DNA from: an uncultured Oscillospiraceae bacterium
GTDB taxonomy: Bacteria; Bacillota; Clostridia; Oscillospirales; Oscillospiraceae
Direction: 5' to 3'
Length of the DNA stretch: 45,350 nt
Assembly (NCBI GenBank): GCA_910584395.1
Contig: CAJUAS010000008.1
Span: 1-45,350, forward strand
Part shown: positions 33,501-42,300 of the stretch, piece after piece
How positions within the stretch are numbered: position 1 is the first letter of the stretch
Layout: every line of letters starts with the position of its first letter
The notes under the pieces: generated by a model
The model's input: only the letters and a program-made list of their open reading frames with translations
What the model was told of the DNA's origin: nothing
The model's database searches: none
Program-made: the position numbers and the translations under genes

Positions 33501-34590
33501 TGGGGATGGTCCATGTGGCGTCGGAGGAGTTGGTGACAAGGGATTCCAGATCAATGTAGTCGATCACCGCATTCTTCTTTTGGGCCTCCGGGACGCTGAT
33601 CTCCAGATATTTGCGCATGAAGTGGTCGCCGTCATACATGACGACGTTTTCCGTGATGGTATATTCCACGTTACGGAAGGTAAAGGGCGCGAAGCGGAAG
33701 GTCACCTTCTGCCCGGTCTTCGCCGCGCCGTTGATGGTGGCGTTGGTGGTCTCCACCGTGGGCGCGCCGTCCAGCGTCAGCTCCCCGGCGGAAAACTCCC
33801 GGCTGCCGGTCAGACCCGCGGTGGGGTCTTTCTCCGCATGGAGGTTGAATTCCGCGCCGCCGGCGTGGTTCGCCCAGTGTGTCTTGGACACCAATTTTAG
33901 TTGTCTGGCAGCGCAGGGCGCGTCCAGCGGGACATATGTCGTTCCCTTCTGCTGGAATTGACCGCTTTTCAGTTCCGTCCAGCCTGCGGCGTCGAAGTCC
34001 AACGCGGTCGCGCTGTCAGAATAGTAAAGGGTAAAGTCCTTGGTGCGTCCGTTGTTCCCGCCCGCCGATCTCTGCGTCCATGAGAAGCACTGGAAGGTGG
34101 TGGACTTCCCCAGATCAAAAATCACATTGTAGGGTGTGCTGGTCGTCCCATGCCCACTGTCGTCATACTTGGTGTGCCAGATCGAGCCGGTGTTGCCGTC
34201 GATCAGGTTGGGCGCGTTGCCATCACTTGGCCCGGTCTCATTTTGGTAGCTATCCGCCCTCGCCGTCCAGCCCGCGCGGTCCAGCGCAGGGACTGTGTTG
34301 ACCACCCGGAGTTTGAACTCCTCGCTCCCCTCCCCCGGCGTAAACACCGTGGGCGCGCCGTCGGTGCGCTTGTTGGTGAGATTGACCGTGGCCAGCTTAT
34401 TCTCCGCCGTGGAGAACGTGCGGCTGATGTAGCCGTTGCCGATGGTGAGGCTGTCCCCATCCGTGGTCACGGACACACGGTACGGGTCAGCCGCGGCCCG
34501 CTCCACCACCAGCGCGGCCAGTGCGCCCAGAGGCAAGAGCGCCGCCACCAAAAGGGCGGCCAGCCATTTTTTCCAAGCAACCTTTTTCAT
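30517..34590 (-). CDS. Secreted GH36-like (clan GH-D) alpha-galactosidase/alpha-N-acetylgalactosaminidase
   Basis: A 1357-residue exported glycosidase. The start MKKVAWKKW follows AGGAGGGG; longer in-frame starts lack a ribosome site. Signal peptide about 1-33; a beta-sandwich split by an F5/8C/CBM32-like domain (about 100-240, LIDGNTGSIWHTKYDDS); a TIM barrel with YNSWFDN, DSYVVDDGWNNYN (Asp510-511), FGVWVGPRGG, NYWKWDGFAD (candidate nucleophile Asp627) and HDQSDAGSS (candidate acid/base Asp719). Ig-like, LamG-like (about 1035-1190) and a second F5/8C domain (about 1195-1357) follow. It has no SLH domain. GH36 includes the A-antigen galactosaminidase known from Flavonifractor. The exact sugar preference cannot be read. 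Confidence 0.82.
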   Translation of the reverse strand: MKKVAWKKWLAALLVAALLPLGALAALVVERAAADPYRVSVTTDGDSLTIGNGYISRTFSTAENKLATVNLTNKRTDGAPTVFTPGEGSEEFKLRVVNTVPALDRAGWTARADSYQNETGPSDGNAPNLIDGNTGSIWHTKYDDSGHGTTSTPYNVIFDLGKSTTFQCFSWTQRSAGGNNGRTKDFTLYYSDSATALDFDAAGWTELKSGQFQQKGTTYVPLDAPCAARQLKLVSKTHWANHAGGAEFNLHAEKDPTAGLTGSREFSAGELTLDGAPTVETTNATINGAAKTGQKVTFRFAPFTFRNVEYTITENVVMYDGDHFMRKYLEISVPEAQKKNAVIDYIDLESLVTNSSDATWTIPTDAGGIVQMEQFKANLGQPIYIQGMFFGCEFPVADNEIVDNVGYLRYYTGKSFTRLEADDQLTTDGKYVTWQTVAGAARSTDNAVIQADFFEYIKSIATPSDFRIQYNSWFDNMMFIDDDNILESFIEIDKELNKVGVRPLDSYVVDDGWNNYNSTVPTDTTKIRRSGTTLNQTGFWEFNEKFPQGLTPSSELVHNFGSNFGVWVGPRGGYNYQGEIANIMAAKGKGSNGGGSIDVADRVYLENFTNMAVQWMHDYGINYWKWDGFADSGQYGSWAATDGVPGYANHHMTGGYRQMYHVTDLWEGWIDLMEVVREKEKEYNINKLWISLTCYVNPSPWYLQWANSVWIQCIHDQSDAGSSASKMDRQLTYREAAYYDFIKNHQFQFPLSNIYNHDPVYGKQDTGMNINTATDEQFQNYLYMQSTRGTAFWELYYSDSIMTPGKYEVTAEFLSWAEENYHMLRNSKMFGGSPYSTVKLNSVTGGGEQNAYGFACFDGTDGLISFRNPATTAKSVTITFDRTIGVPENAGTLKYHMEHSHNLTAGTATTGTLTYGQQYTVTLQPDEVRILRFSKNGDKTAPKFAWASSDGGNGVTVKFNEKVTGGTFTVNGEAATAEASADDCTFHLTVPAGVMTDGADVRVVASGISDLAGNPLTETSISFPYHAENTVAAQERSAKVDGVSELAASANALTGSNGFTVNAEVSTVSTGTVVAQGSQYALGIREDGKATFTVDGKTAVSKNVVNDGDLHMITGVKENNGMMKIYVDGTLEGSAYLGATTQTVTAAAITVGSSGFYGDVKAEVLDTALGYDEVAAKLRTETPDEPGTSTGEVNLAQGKSIVAKWTADNTNAANSTARPMSMAVDGTKNNCAGNYGEFGSDNKNESAYLQVDLGAVKSVSGVNLYRYWDDNRTYRGTVIELSETADFSGVVYQIYNSDADGTLHDRGLGSDQTYAETSGGLHLTLSEPVNARYVRVYMHGSGSGNTNHVNELEVLGR

Positions 34591-34639
34591 GTTACCCCTC
34601 CTGATTTCGCAAACGAATCCATCTCCGCCAGATATTTTC

Positions 34640-34668
34640 AATATAGCACTCGTCTGTGTATTTTGCAA
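34640..34668 (-). promoter_or_regulatory. Promoter of the GH36-like gene
   Basis: Leftward TTGCAA (34663-34668), 17-bp spacer, TATATT (34640-34645), giving a leader of about 43 nt. It probably drives both the GH36-like and the following SLH gene. Confidence 0.7.
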
Positions 34669-34774
34669 GACTTTCCGCTTTTAGCCTTGTGAATTTTGTG
34701 CAATTAGACGGAGTCGCTGTTTCTTTGGCGTGCGGGAAGAGGCCGGGGAATGAAATATGAAAAGGCCGGCAGGC

Positions 34775-36145
34775 TTAGAGTGCCTCCCGTTTCCGCTCAC
34801 TCCGGGACACATATTGCTGCGGCGTCACCAGACTTTTGTAGGCCGGGCGAATGATCTTGTTGGCCGAGACCAGCTCCTCCATGCGGTGGGCGCTCCAGCC
34901 GGCCACCCGGGCAATGGCGAACAGGGGGGTATAAAGCTCCACCGGGATGCCCAGCATCTCGTAGACAAAGCCGCTGTAAAAGTCCACATTGGGGCTGACA
35001 CCCTTGTAGATCTTCCGTTCCCGGGCGATGAGCTTGGGAGCGGCGGCTTCCACCGCGTTATAGAGGGCCAGTTCCTTCCCCTTGCCCTTCTCCGCCGCCA
35101 GCTTTTCCACAAAGCCCTTGAAAATCACCTCTCTGGGGTCGGACAGGGAGTAGACCGCGTGACCCATGCCGTAGATCAGGCCCTTGCGGTCAAAGGCTTC
35201 CTTGTTCAAAATTTTGGCCAGATAGGCCATGACCTCCTCTTCGTCGGCCCAGTCCCCCACGTGGCACTTGATGTCCTCCATCATGGACATGACCATGATG
35301 TTCGCGCCGCCGTGGCGCTTGCCCTTGAGGGAGCAAAGGGCCGCCGCCATGGCGGAGTATGTATCCGAGCCGGAGGAGGTGACCACTCTGGTGGTGAAGG
35401 TGGAGTTATTGCCGCCGCCATGCTCGGCGTGGAGCAGCAGCGCCACGTCCAGCACGCGGGCCTCCAAGGGCGTGTATTTCATGTCCGGCCGGAGCATCCG
35501 CAGGAAATTTTCCGCGATGGAGTACCGGGGGTTGGGCCGGTGGATGTACATACTGGCATTTTTCCGGTAGTGGTTGTAGGCGTGGTAGCCGTAAACGGCC
35601 AGCATGGGGAATACGCTGATGAGGCCGATGCACTGGCGAAGGGCGTTTTCCTCGCTCAGATCGCCCACCTTTTTGTCGTAGGAGGCCAGCGTCAGCACAC
35701 TCTTGGTCATGCTGTTCATCACGTCGCTGCTGGGCGCTTTCATAATGACATCTCTGGTGAAGTTGGTGGGCATCGTCCGGCACACCGACAGCGCCTCGCA
35801 AAAGCCGGCCAGTTCCTCTTCGTTGGGCAGGCAACCGAAAATCAGCAGATAGGCGGTCTCTTCAAAGGCGAAGCGCATCCCCGTGCTGCCCCGGATGAGG
35901 TCGGTCACGTCGTAGCCCCGGTAGCGCAGCCGGCCCTCGCAGGGGGTCTTCACCCCGTCCACCATTTCAAAGGCCTTGACCTCCGAAATGTTGGTCAGCC
36001 CGGCCACGACTCCTTGGCCGTTTTCATCCCGCAGCCCCGCCTTCACGTCAAATTCCTTGTAAAGCTCCCGTGAAACTGCGTCGTTCTCCCGGCACAGAGC
36101 CGCCATTTTCTCCGTATATTGCTGCACATTCTCGTATTTCGTCAT
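34775..36145 (-). CDS. gltA: Citrate synthase
   Basis: Condenses acetyl-CoA with oxaloacetate to citrate, the entry to the oxidative branch used for glutamate synthesis in anaerobes. The 456 residues include LRYRGYDVTDLI, the region HAEHGGGNNSTFTTR (His239/His242), GMGHAVYSLSDPR (His329) and NVDFYSGFVYEMLG (Asp388), covering the catalytic His/His/Asp set. The N-terminal extension of about 40 residues is typical of Clostridial forms. GGAGGC precedes the ATG. It lies between two surface glycosidase units, in the same direction, but with its own upstream gap and no shared theme. Confidence 0.95.
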   Translation of the reverse strand: MTKYENVQQYTEKMAALCRENDAVSRELYKEFDVKAGLRDENGQGVVAGLTNISEVKAFEMVDGVKTPCEGRLRYRGYDVTDLIRGSTGMRFAFEETAYLLIFGCLPNEEELAGFCEALSVCRTMPTNFTRDVIMKAPSSDVMNSMTKSVLTLASYDKKVGDLSEENALRQCIGLISVFPMLAVYGYHAYNHYRKNASMYIHRPNPRYSIAENFLRMLRPDMKYTPLEARVLDVALLLHAEHGGGNNSTFTTRVVTSSGSDTYSAMAAALCSLKGKRHGGANIMVMSMMEDIKCHVGDWADEEEVMAYLAKILNKEAFDRKGLIYGMGHAVYSLSDPREVIFKGFVEKLAAEKGKGKELALYNAVEAAAPKLIARERKIYKGVSPNVDFYSGFVYEMLGIPVELYTPLFAIARVAGWSAHRMEELVSANKIIRPAYKSLVTPQQYVSRSERKREAL

Positions 36146-36275
36146 ATTCTGCCTCCATGTGTCCCCAAGTAAATTCTATAATATGAATATTTTACCACAT
36201 CTGTCCTGCACATTACTTGAACAGGCTGTGAACTTTCCGTTCTTTCACCTTCTGTTCTTTCGCTGCGGCATTGAA

Positions 36276-36305
36276 AAGGCCCGCAGTCTTTCGACTGCGG
36301 GCCTT
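36276..36305. terminator. Terminator of the SLH-GH110 gene
   Basis: A 13-bp perfect stem (36276-36288 with 36293-36305) with a 4-nt loop, followed on the minus strand by TTTTC. It separates the leftward giant gene from citrate synthase. Confidence 0.88.
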
Positions 36306-36314
36306 GGTAGGGAC

Positions 36315-36331
36315 GGGTTCTAAACCCGCCC
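36315..36331. repeat. Short dispersed palindromic repeat, copy 2
   Basis: GGGTTCTAAACCCGCCC, the inverted-core counterpart of the unit at 13355-13371. It sits between the stop codon of the giant gene and its terminator. Confidence 0.45.
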
Positions 36332-36335
36332 GCGA

Positions 36336-39300
36336 TCATTTGATGAGGGCGATGAACCGATCCAGCATGACCGCGACCTCCGCGCGGGTGACGTTGGCGG
36401 TCGGGTCAAGGTTGTTCTGGCCCTTGCCCTTCAAGATGCCTTTTTCCACACACCACGCCACGCCGTCCACGGCCCAGTCGCCGGTAGAATTGCCGTCGGC
36501 GAACTTGTCGAGGGCCTTGGAATCCGCCTTGGTGTCCATGCCGATGAGCTTGGCATAGCGGCACAGCATCACAGCCAACTGCTCCCGGGTGATGACGTCG
36601 TCAGGAGCGAAGATCTCGTCGGTATAGCCGGTGACCACTTTGGCTTTTGCCGCCCAAGCCACACCCTCGGTGTAGTATTTCCCTTGGGCAACGTCCTTGA
36701 AGGTGGATTCGTAGTCGGTCTTACCTTGGGACAGGCGGTGAAGCACTGTTGCCAGAGAACCGCGGGTCATGGGAGCGACAGGACTGTACTTATTGTTGCC
36801 CGTGCCGTTGACCAACTCCAGCCCAGCCATCTTGTGGATGGCCTCCTCTGCCCACGGGGTCACATCCACATCTTCGAACTTGGTTTCGGGTTCGGGAATT
36901 GTGGCGGGGATTTCGGCTTTCACCAACTTTTCGCCATTTTCATCGGTGACGGTAATGGTCACGTCCCCGTCCTTGGTGGTGACGGTCTCGGATTTTGTGC
37001 CGTCGGGCTGCTCCACTGTTTCGGTCACGCTGCCGTCCGGCTTGGTGACGGTGGTCACCTTGCTCCCGTCGTCCCGGGTCTCGGTGGTGGTTGAGGTGGA
37101 ATTGTTTCCGCCGGACGGGCGGGAGGGGCTCATCGGCGTTTCGGCCTTAGTCACGGTAATGCGGCAATAGGTGATGGCGTCGGTGTGAATGGTGTCGGTG
37201 GCGGAGACGGTAATGGTCGCCGAACCTTCCGCCACACCCTTGACCACGCCGTTTTGATCCACGGTGGCAATGGCCTCATTGTCGGAGGCCCAGAACAGCA
37301 CCTTGCTGGTGGCGTTCTCCGGGGTGGCGGTGGCATTGATCCGCAGGGTCTTCCCCACGTTCACCTCCGCCTCTGTGGGATCAAGCTCAATGTGGGTCAC
37401 AAACACAAGGTCGTCCGCCCGCTCGCTCACGGTGGCGGTGGGATCGGAGATGATCTCCCCTGCATAGCTCCCGGTGGCGGTGACCTTGACCTTGATGGTC
37501 GCGTCCTTGTCCTCCTCTTGGATGACATAGGTCTGCCCGGTCTCGCCCTCGATCACGGTCTCCGTGCCGTCCTCGGTCACCCTGATCCACTGATACGCAG
37601 CGGTGTCGGCGGCGGCCACGGGAACGGTGTTCACCTTCAGCGTGCGGCCCACACGGGCAGGGCCGACCAGCGTCACGGTCTGGAGGCGCACAGCCTGCGC
37701 CTCGCCGACGGCGGTGATGACCACGTTCCCTGTCACCTGTTCGCCGGGGATGGTGACCTTGCCGGTCTCGGTGTCGTATTCGTACTCCTCCGCCGTCAGC
37801 TCCGTGCCGCCCACCTCTACGGTGATGCTGTCAGGCAGGGCATAGCCACGGGCGGCGGAAATGGTGGCGGTAAATTCCAACCCGTGGGTGGCGGTCTGGG
37901 GCGCGTTGGAGGCGGTCAAGCCGTTGGTCAGGTGGTAGACCGCCGTGTAGGTCTTGGGCACGGCCGTGCCGGAAACGGTCACATTGCAGACCACGCCGTT
38001 GCGGAAGGTCACCACCCGCCATGCCGCTTCCTCCGGGCGGGGAAGATAGCTAAAGTCGGTGAAGGCGCTTCCGGTGTCGTCGTTGGTCATGGTGATGGAC
38101 TTGGGCATCTCATAGCCCTCGTCGGGCTTCAGGATGATCTCCGGCGTGTCGCCGTGGGTGGCGGTGTGGGTGTGATCCCCTTCCAGATTGCAGGTGATAA
38201 ATTTCAAATCGTGGGTGATGGTGTAGGTTTTCAGTTGGAACTCGGCGTCGATGGTCACGCTGGTGATGCCGTTGGGCATGGTGAAGGTGTAAAGCCCTTC
38301 GGTGGACGGGTCGGCGGTGGCGATGACCTCCTCACCTGTGTTGGTGGTCGCCTTCAAGGAGCCGGCCACCAGTTCATAGCCCGTTTCGGGGGCTACGGTC
38401 AGGCGGACGGTGTCCCCTTCAGGGATCTGGGTGCGGCCGACGGTGACCCGACCACCCTCAAAGGTCTGGGGATTGTAGACAACAACGTCCGTTGTTCCCT
38501 GAACGGCGATTGTGACGGTGCGGTGCGGGCCGGCCTCATGGAGCTCATCGGCGGCACGGCGGATCGCATAGTGGCCCACGCCCCTGTTTTCCAGTCTGGC
38601 CGTGCCGTAATTCCCGATCACGCCGCTGTCGTCTCCCTCCTCAAAGAAGGTCGTCCATTCCGCGTCCTCCGGGATCTCAGCCGTGCCGTTTTCCACCATC
38701 AGCCACTCGTAGTGACGGCCCTTGAAGAGCCCCGTGATCGCGCCGTCCTCCTTCCCTTCAGCGGAGACGTTTTCAAAGGTGGGAACGGCCTGAAGCGCAG
38801 GCCCAACCGCCTTCTTGACCGCGGCGGTGGTCTTGGCTGCTTCGCCGTCGTGGTACTGCCCCTTGGGGGTCACGGTGACGGTGATGAACTTGTCCTTATA
38901 CGCCGCGTCCATGGGAACGGTGAATTGGTCGCCGTCCGCGCCCGCGATGGGTGTCCCTTCGCCGTTGGCGGTGTCGCTCACCGACCAGACGTAGTTCAAG
39001 CCCGCGTCCTTGAATTCCTGCGCGATGGCGTTGACGTTGGCCGTGAGGACGCTGCCCAGACGAACCGTTCCGTCGCCGTTGGCGTCGATGGCCACCGCGC
39101 CCTCGATAGTGCGCTTGACGATGATCTTGCAGGTGTCGCTGGCGCCGCTGATGGCGGTGGCGGTGATGGTGGTCTCGCCCACGCCCACGGCAGTGACCAC
39201 GCCGTTGTTGTTCGCGTCGCCCACAACGGTGGCGATGCTCTCATCGGCGGATTCCCATTCCAACACCCTCTGGTGCGCGCTCTGGGTCACGCCGTCGGGC

Positions 39301-42300
39301 TTGAAGGTGGGGGTCAGGGTAACGGTGTGGTCGTCGCCCGCGTTGACATAGATGGTGTGGGTCTCGTTTTCCTCGAAATCCACCCGCTTGATGGGTACGT
39401 CCGTCGTGTTGGCCAGCAGCGGAATGTCTCCGCTGAGCTTGGCGTCCGCCCAGTCCGCATGGGCGTTGCCGTCGTTTTCGCCTGTATACCGAACCCGAAG
39501 CACCAACTCACCGGCATTCTCCGGAATGGTCATGTTGATACTTGCACAGGCCGTTGTACTCTTCAACGCCTCGTTCTCTTTGGTCGCGTATTCGTTTTTC
39601 CCGTCGATATCCACATAGAAACGAAGCCCCTGTGTCGTGTTGCTTGTCTGTGAGTGATCCAAGCCCACCTTAGAGGTAAAGGTCGTAAAGCCCATCGGCG
39701 ACAAGTCATAGACAATGGTGGAGTGGGCGTGAGTACCCAGACCCTTGTCAAAGACAACTTCCTCCAAGTTCTCGTCCAGCAGCTTCAGCTTGTTTCTCTT
39801 GCCGTTTTGCGTATCCACGTCAAGGTCTTTCTGCACGGTCAGCCAACCGCTTTGGGCGCTCACCCAATCCAGATCGGACAAATACACCGATTCCACCACC
39901 GCGACGTCCACGGTGTAGGTCTTGGTGTGCTGGCCGTCGGGGGAGGTCACGGTGACGGTGACCCGGTTCACCGGGTTGCCGCCGCCTTGGGGCACGCCCA
40001 CGTCCTTGAAGAAGCGACACTGTCCCGTCACGCCGCCGTCTTCCGCAGTCTCATAGTCAGCCACCGTCTCATAGGTCACCGTCGCGTCCTCTTGGGTGGC
40101 AAGGGCCTCCAGCATGACGGAGGCGTTGCCGTAGGCGGTGGCGGTATATGTGGTCTTGCTGGGGTCAAAGGCAGGAGACAGGGCCAACTTGCCCAGCTTG
40201 AGGCTGTAGAGGTCGGCGCTGGCGCGGTTCTGCTTGGCCAAAACCACGGTATAGAGCTGCTCTGTGGCGGTGTCCTCCGCCACCACGCGCACCGTGGCGG
40301 TGGTCAGGGCCTCGGTGAGATCGACACTGCCGCCGTTTGCCACGCTCTTGCCGTCCACGCTGATGAACACGCTGGCCTTGGGGTCGTTGGCCACGGCGGC
40401 GATGGCGGCGGTGTCGGAGGTCAGCCGCGCCAGAGTCTCGTTGTCCTTCATTCCCGCCAGAACGTCCTTGCCGTCGACGGTAAGAGAGCGCAGGGTCGCG
40501 TCGCTGGAGGCACTCTTGAGGACGCGGACGCGGTAGAGGGCGGTGGAAAGGCCGTCCTCAGCGGTCACCCGCAGCTCCAGATTGTTCAGCCCCGCCGCCA
40601 GCGGATAGCTCTGCGGCCCGGTGATCTCGCCCTTCTCAACGGTGTTGAAGCGGGCCTTCACCGTCGCGCCGTCGGCTGGGGTGGCGGTAAAGGTCAGATT
40701 TTCCGCGCTCTGGGGGGCGGTCAGCTCGTAGAAGCGGGTGTTGGCGTTAAAGGAAATGGACGCGCTGTCCGCAGCGGCGGTCAAGCCCGTCAAGGTGGCG
40801 TCGCTGTTCCGGGCGCGGTGGATGGTGATGGTGTAGGTCTTGGTGGTGGTTGTGTCGGGGGCAGTGACGATCACCATGACCGTCTCCTCGGCGGCGGTGA
40901 GGGGTATGCTGCCCGTCCCTGCCACCTTGGCGGTCGTCTGGGTGGCGGCGGCGGTGACCGTCACAGAATTCACCGCCGCGGGGGCGTTGACGGTGTAGTT
41001 AGTCACGTCGGGATGAAAGGCGGGGGTGAGGGTCAGCCCCGTCACAGACAGGGAGGAAAGAGTGGCGTCGTCGGTGACCACGGCCGCTTTGGGGGCCTGT
41101 TTGGCAGAAGTGGTCACCGGCGCGCCGTAGCGTCCGGTGGCGTCCCGGGGGACCACCACCGCCTTGATCCACTTCTCGCTGGTGGCGGCGGTGAAGATCA
41201 GGGTATCGGTGTTCGCGCCCTCAATGCGGGTGTAGTGGCCGTTCTGGGTGTCGGCCACATACCAAGCAAAGAGGGTGCCGCTCTCCTCATCGTTTTCGTT
41301 GTCTGTGCAGTCATAAAGTATGGTGACCGTGCTCTTATCGGAAGGGGTAAAGAGTCCGAAATTGTGGTTTTCGTCGATGCTGGGCGCTTGGTTGTTGGTG
41401 TACAGCTTGGCGTCCGCCCAGTTGCCGTGAGCGCTCCACACGTTGCTGGGCTGGGTGAGGCGCAATTCCAGCGTGTTCACGTCGGTGAGATCCACATCAA
41501 CCGCTTTGTATGCGTTATAAACACCTTCTGTCGCGGTCGCCACAAGCTCTCCACTGGCAAATTTCTGAGTTCCGTCGCCCTTTACGACGAAGTTCAGATG
41601 CGGCTGGCTGCTGTCCTTCTTATAATAGCTGACACCTGCCTGCGCAGTAAAGCGAGTATAGCCCTTCCCCGTAAGATTATAGGTGATGATAGATTCCGCG
41701 TGCGTGCCAATGCCCTTTGCAAATGTGACCTCGCCGCCATCTTGCCCGATCAGCTTAATGGGCTGGACAGGATTGCTGTCTTTTTCCGATTCCCAAGACA
41801 CGTCCTTTACCGGCTTGCCGCTATTATAGCTGCTGTCCCCGGCGGTCGCGCTCGTCCACTCCAAATCGGAGAGATAGTCATAGTTGGGCTTCTTCACCGT
41901 CACCAGCTTGCTGGCGGTGACCCCGCCCAGAGAGGCAGTGACCTCCACCACGCCGGGGGCGGTGGCGGTGAGGACGCCGCTCTGGTCAATGGTCGCCGCC
42001 GCGCCGTTGGTGAGCGGCTTCACCGCCCAAGCCACAGCGCCCGTGCTTCCTTCGACCGTGGCGGTGAAGGCGTCGCTGGCCGCGCCGATCTCCACCGCGT
42101 CCGCGCCGCCGCCGATCTCGATCTTGCTGGGCTTGGCGGCGGCTGTGCCCGTCACTTGGAAGGTCAGGTGGTTGGATTCAAAGGTGCGGCCCGCGGCGGT
42201 GCGGTAGGCGTAAATCTCCGCCGTCCCCTCGCTCACGCCGGTGACCACGCCGCTGGCGTCCACGGTGGCGACCGCGGGGTTGGAGCTGAAATAGCTCGCC

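Noticed and set aside
34591..34668. Upstream start of the GH36-like protein at 34668
   Set aside because: The first 26 codons lack signal-peptide character and cover the predicted -10 region; the start at 34590 has AGGAGGGG and a clear signal peptide.
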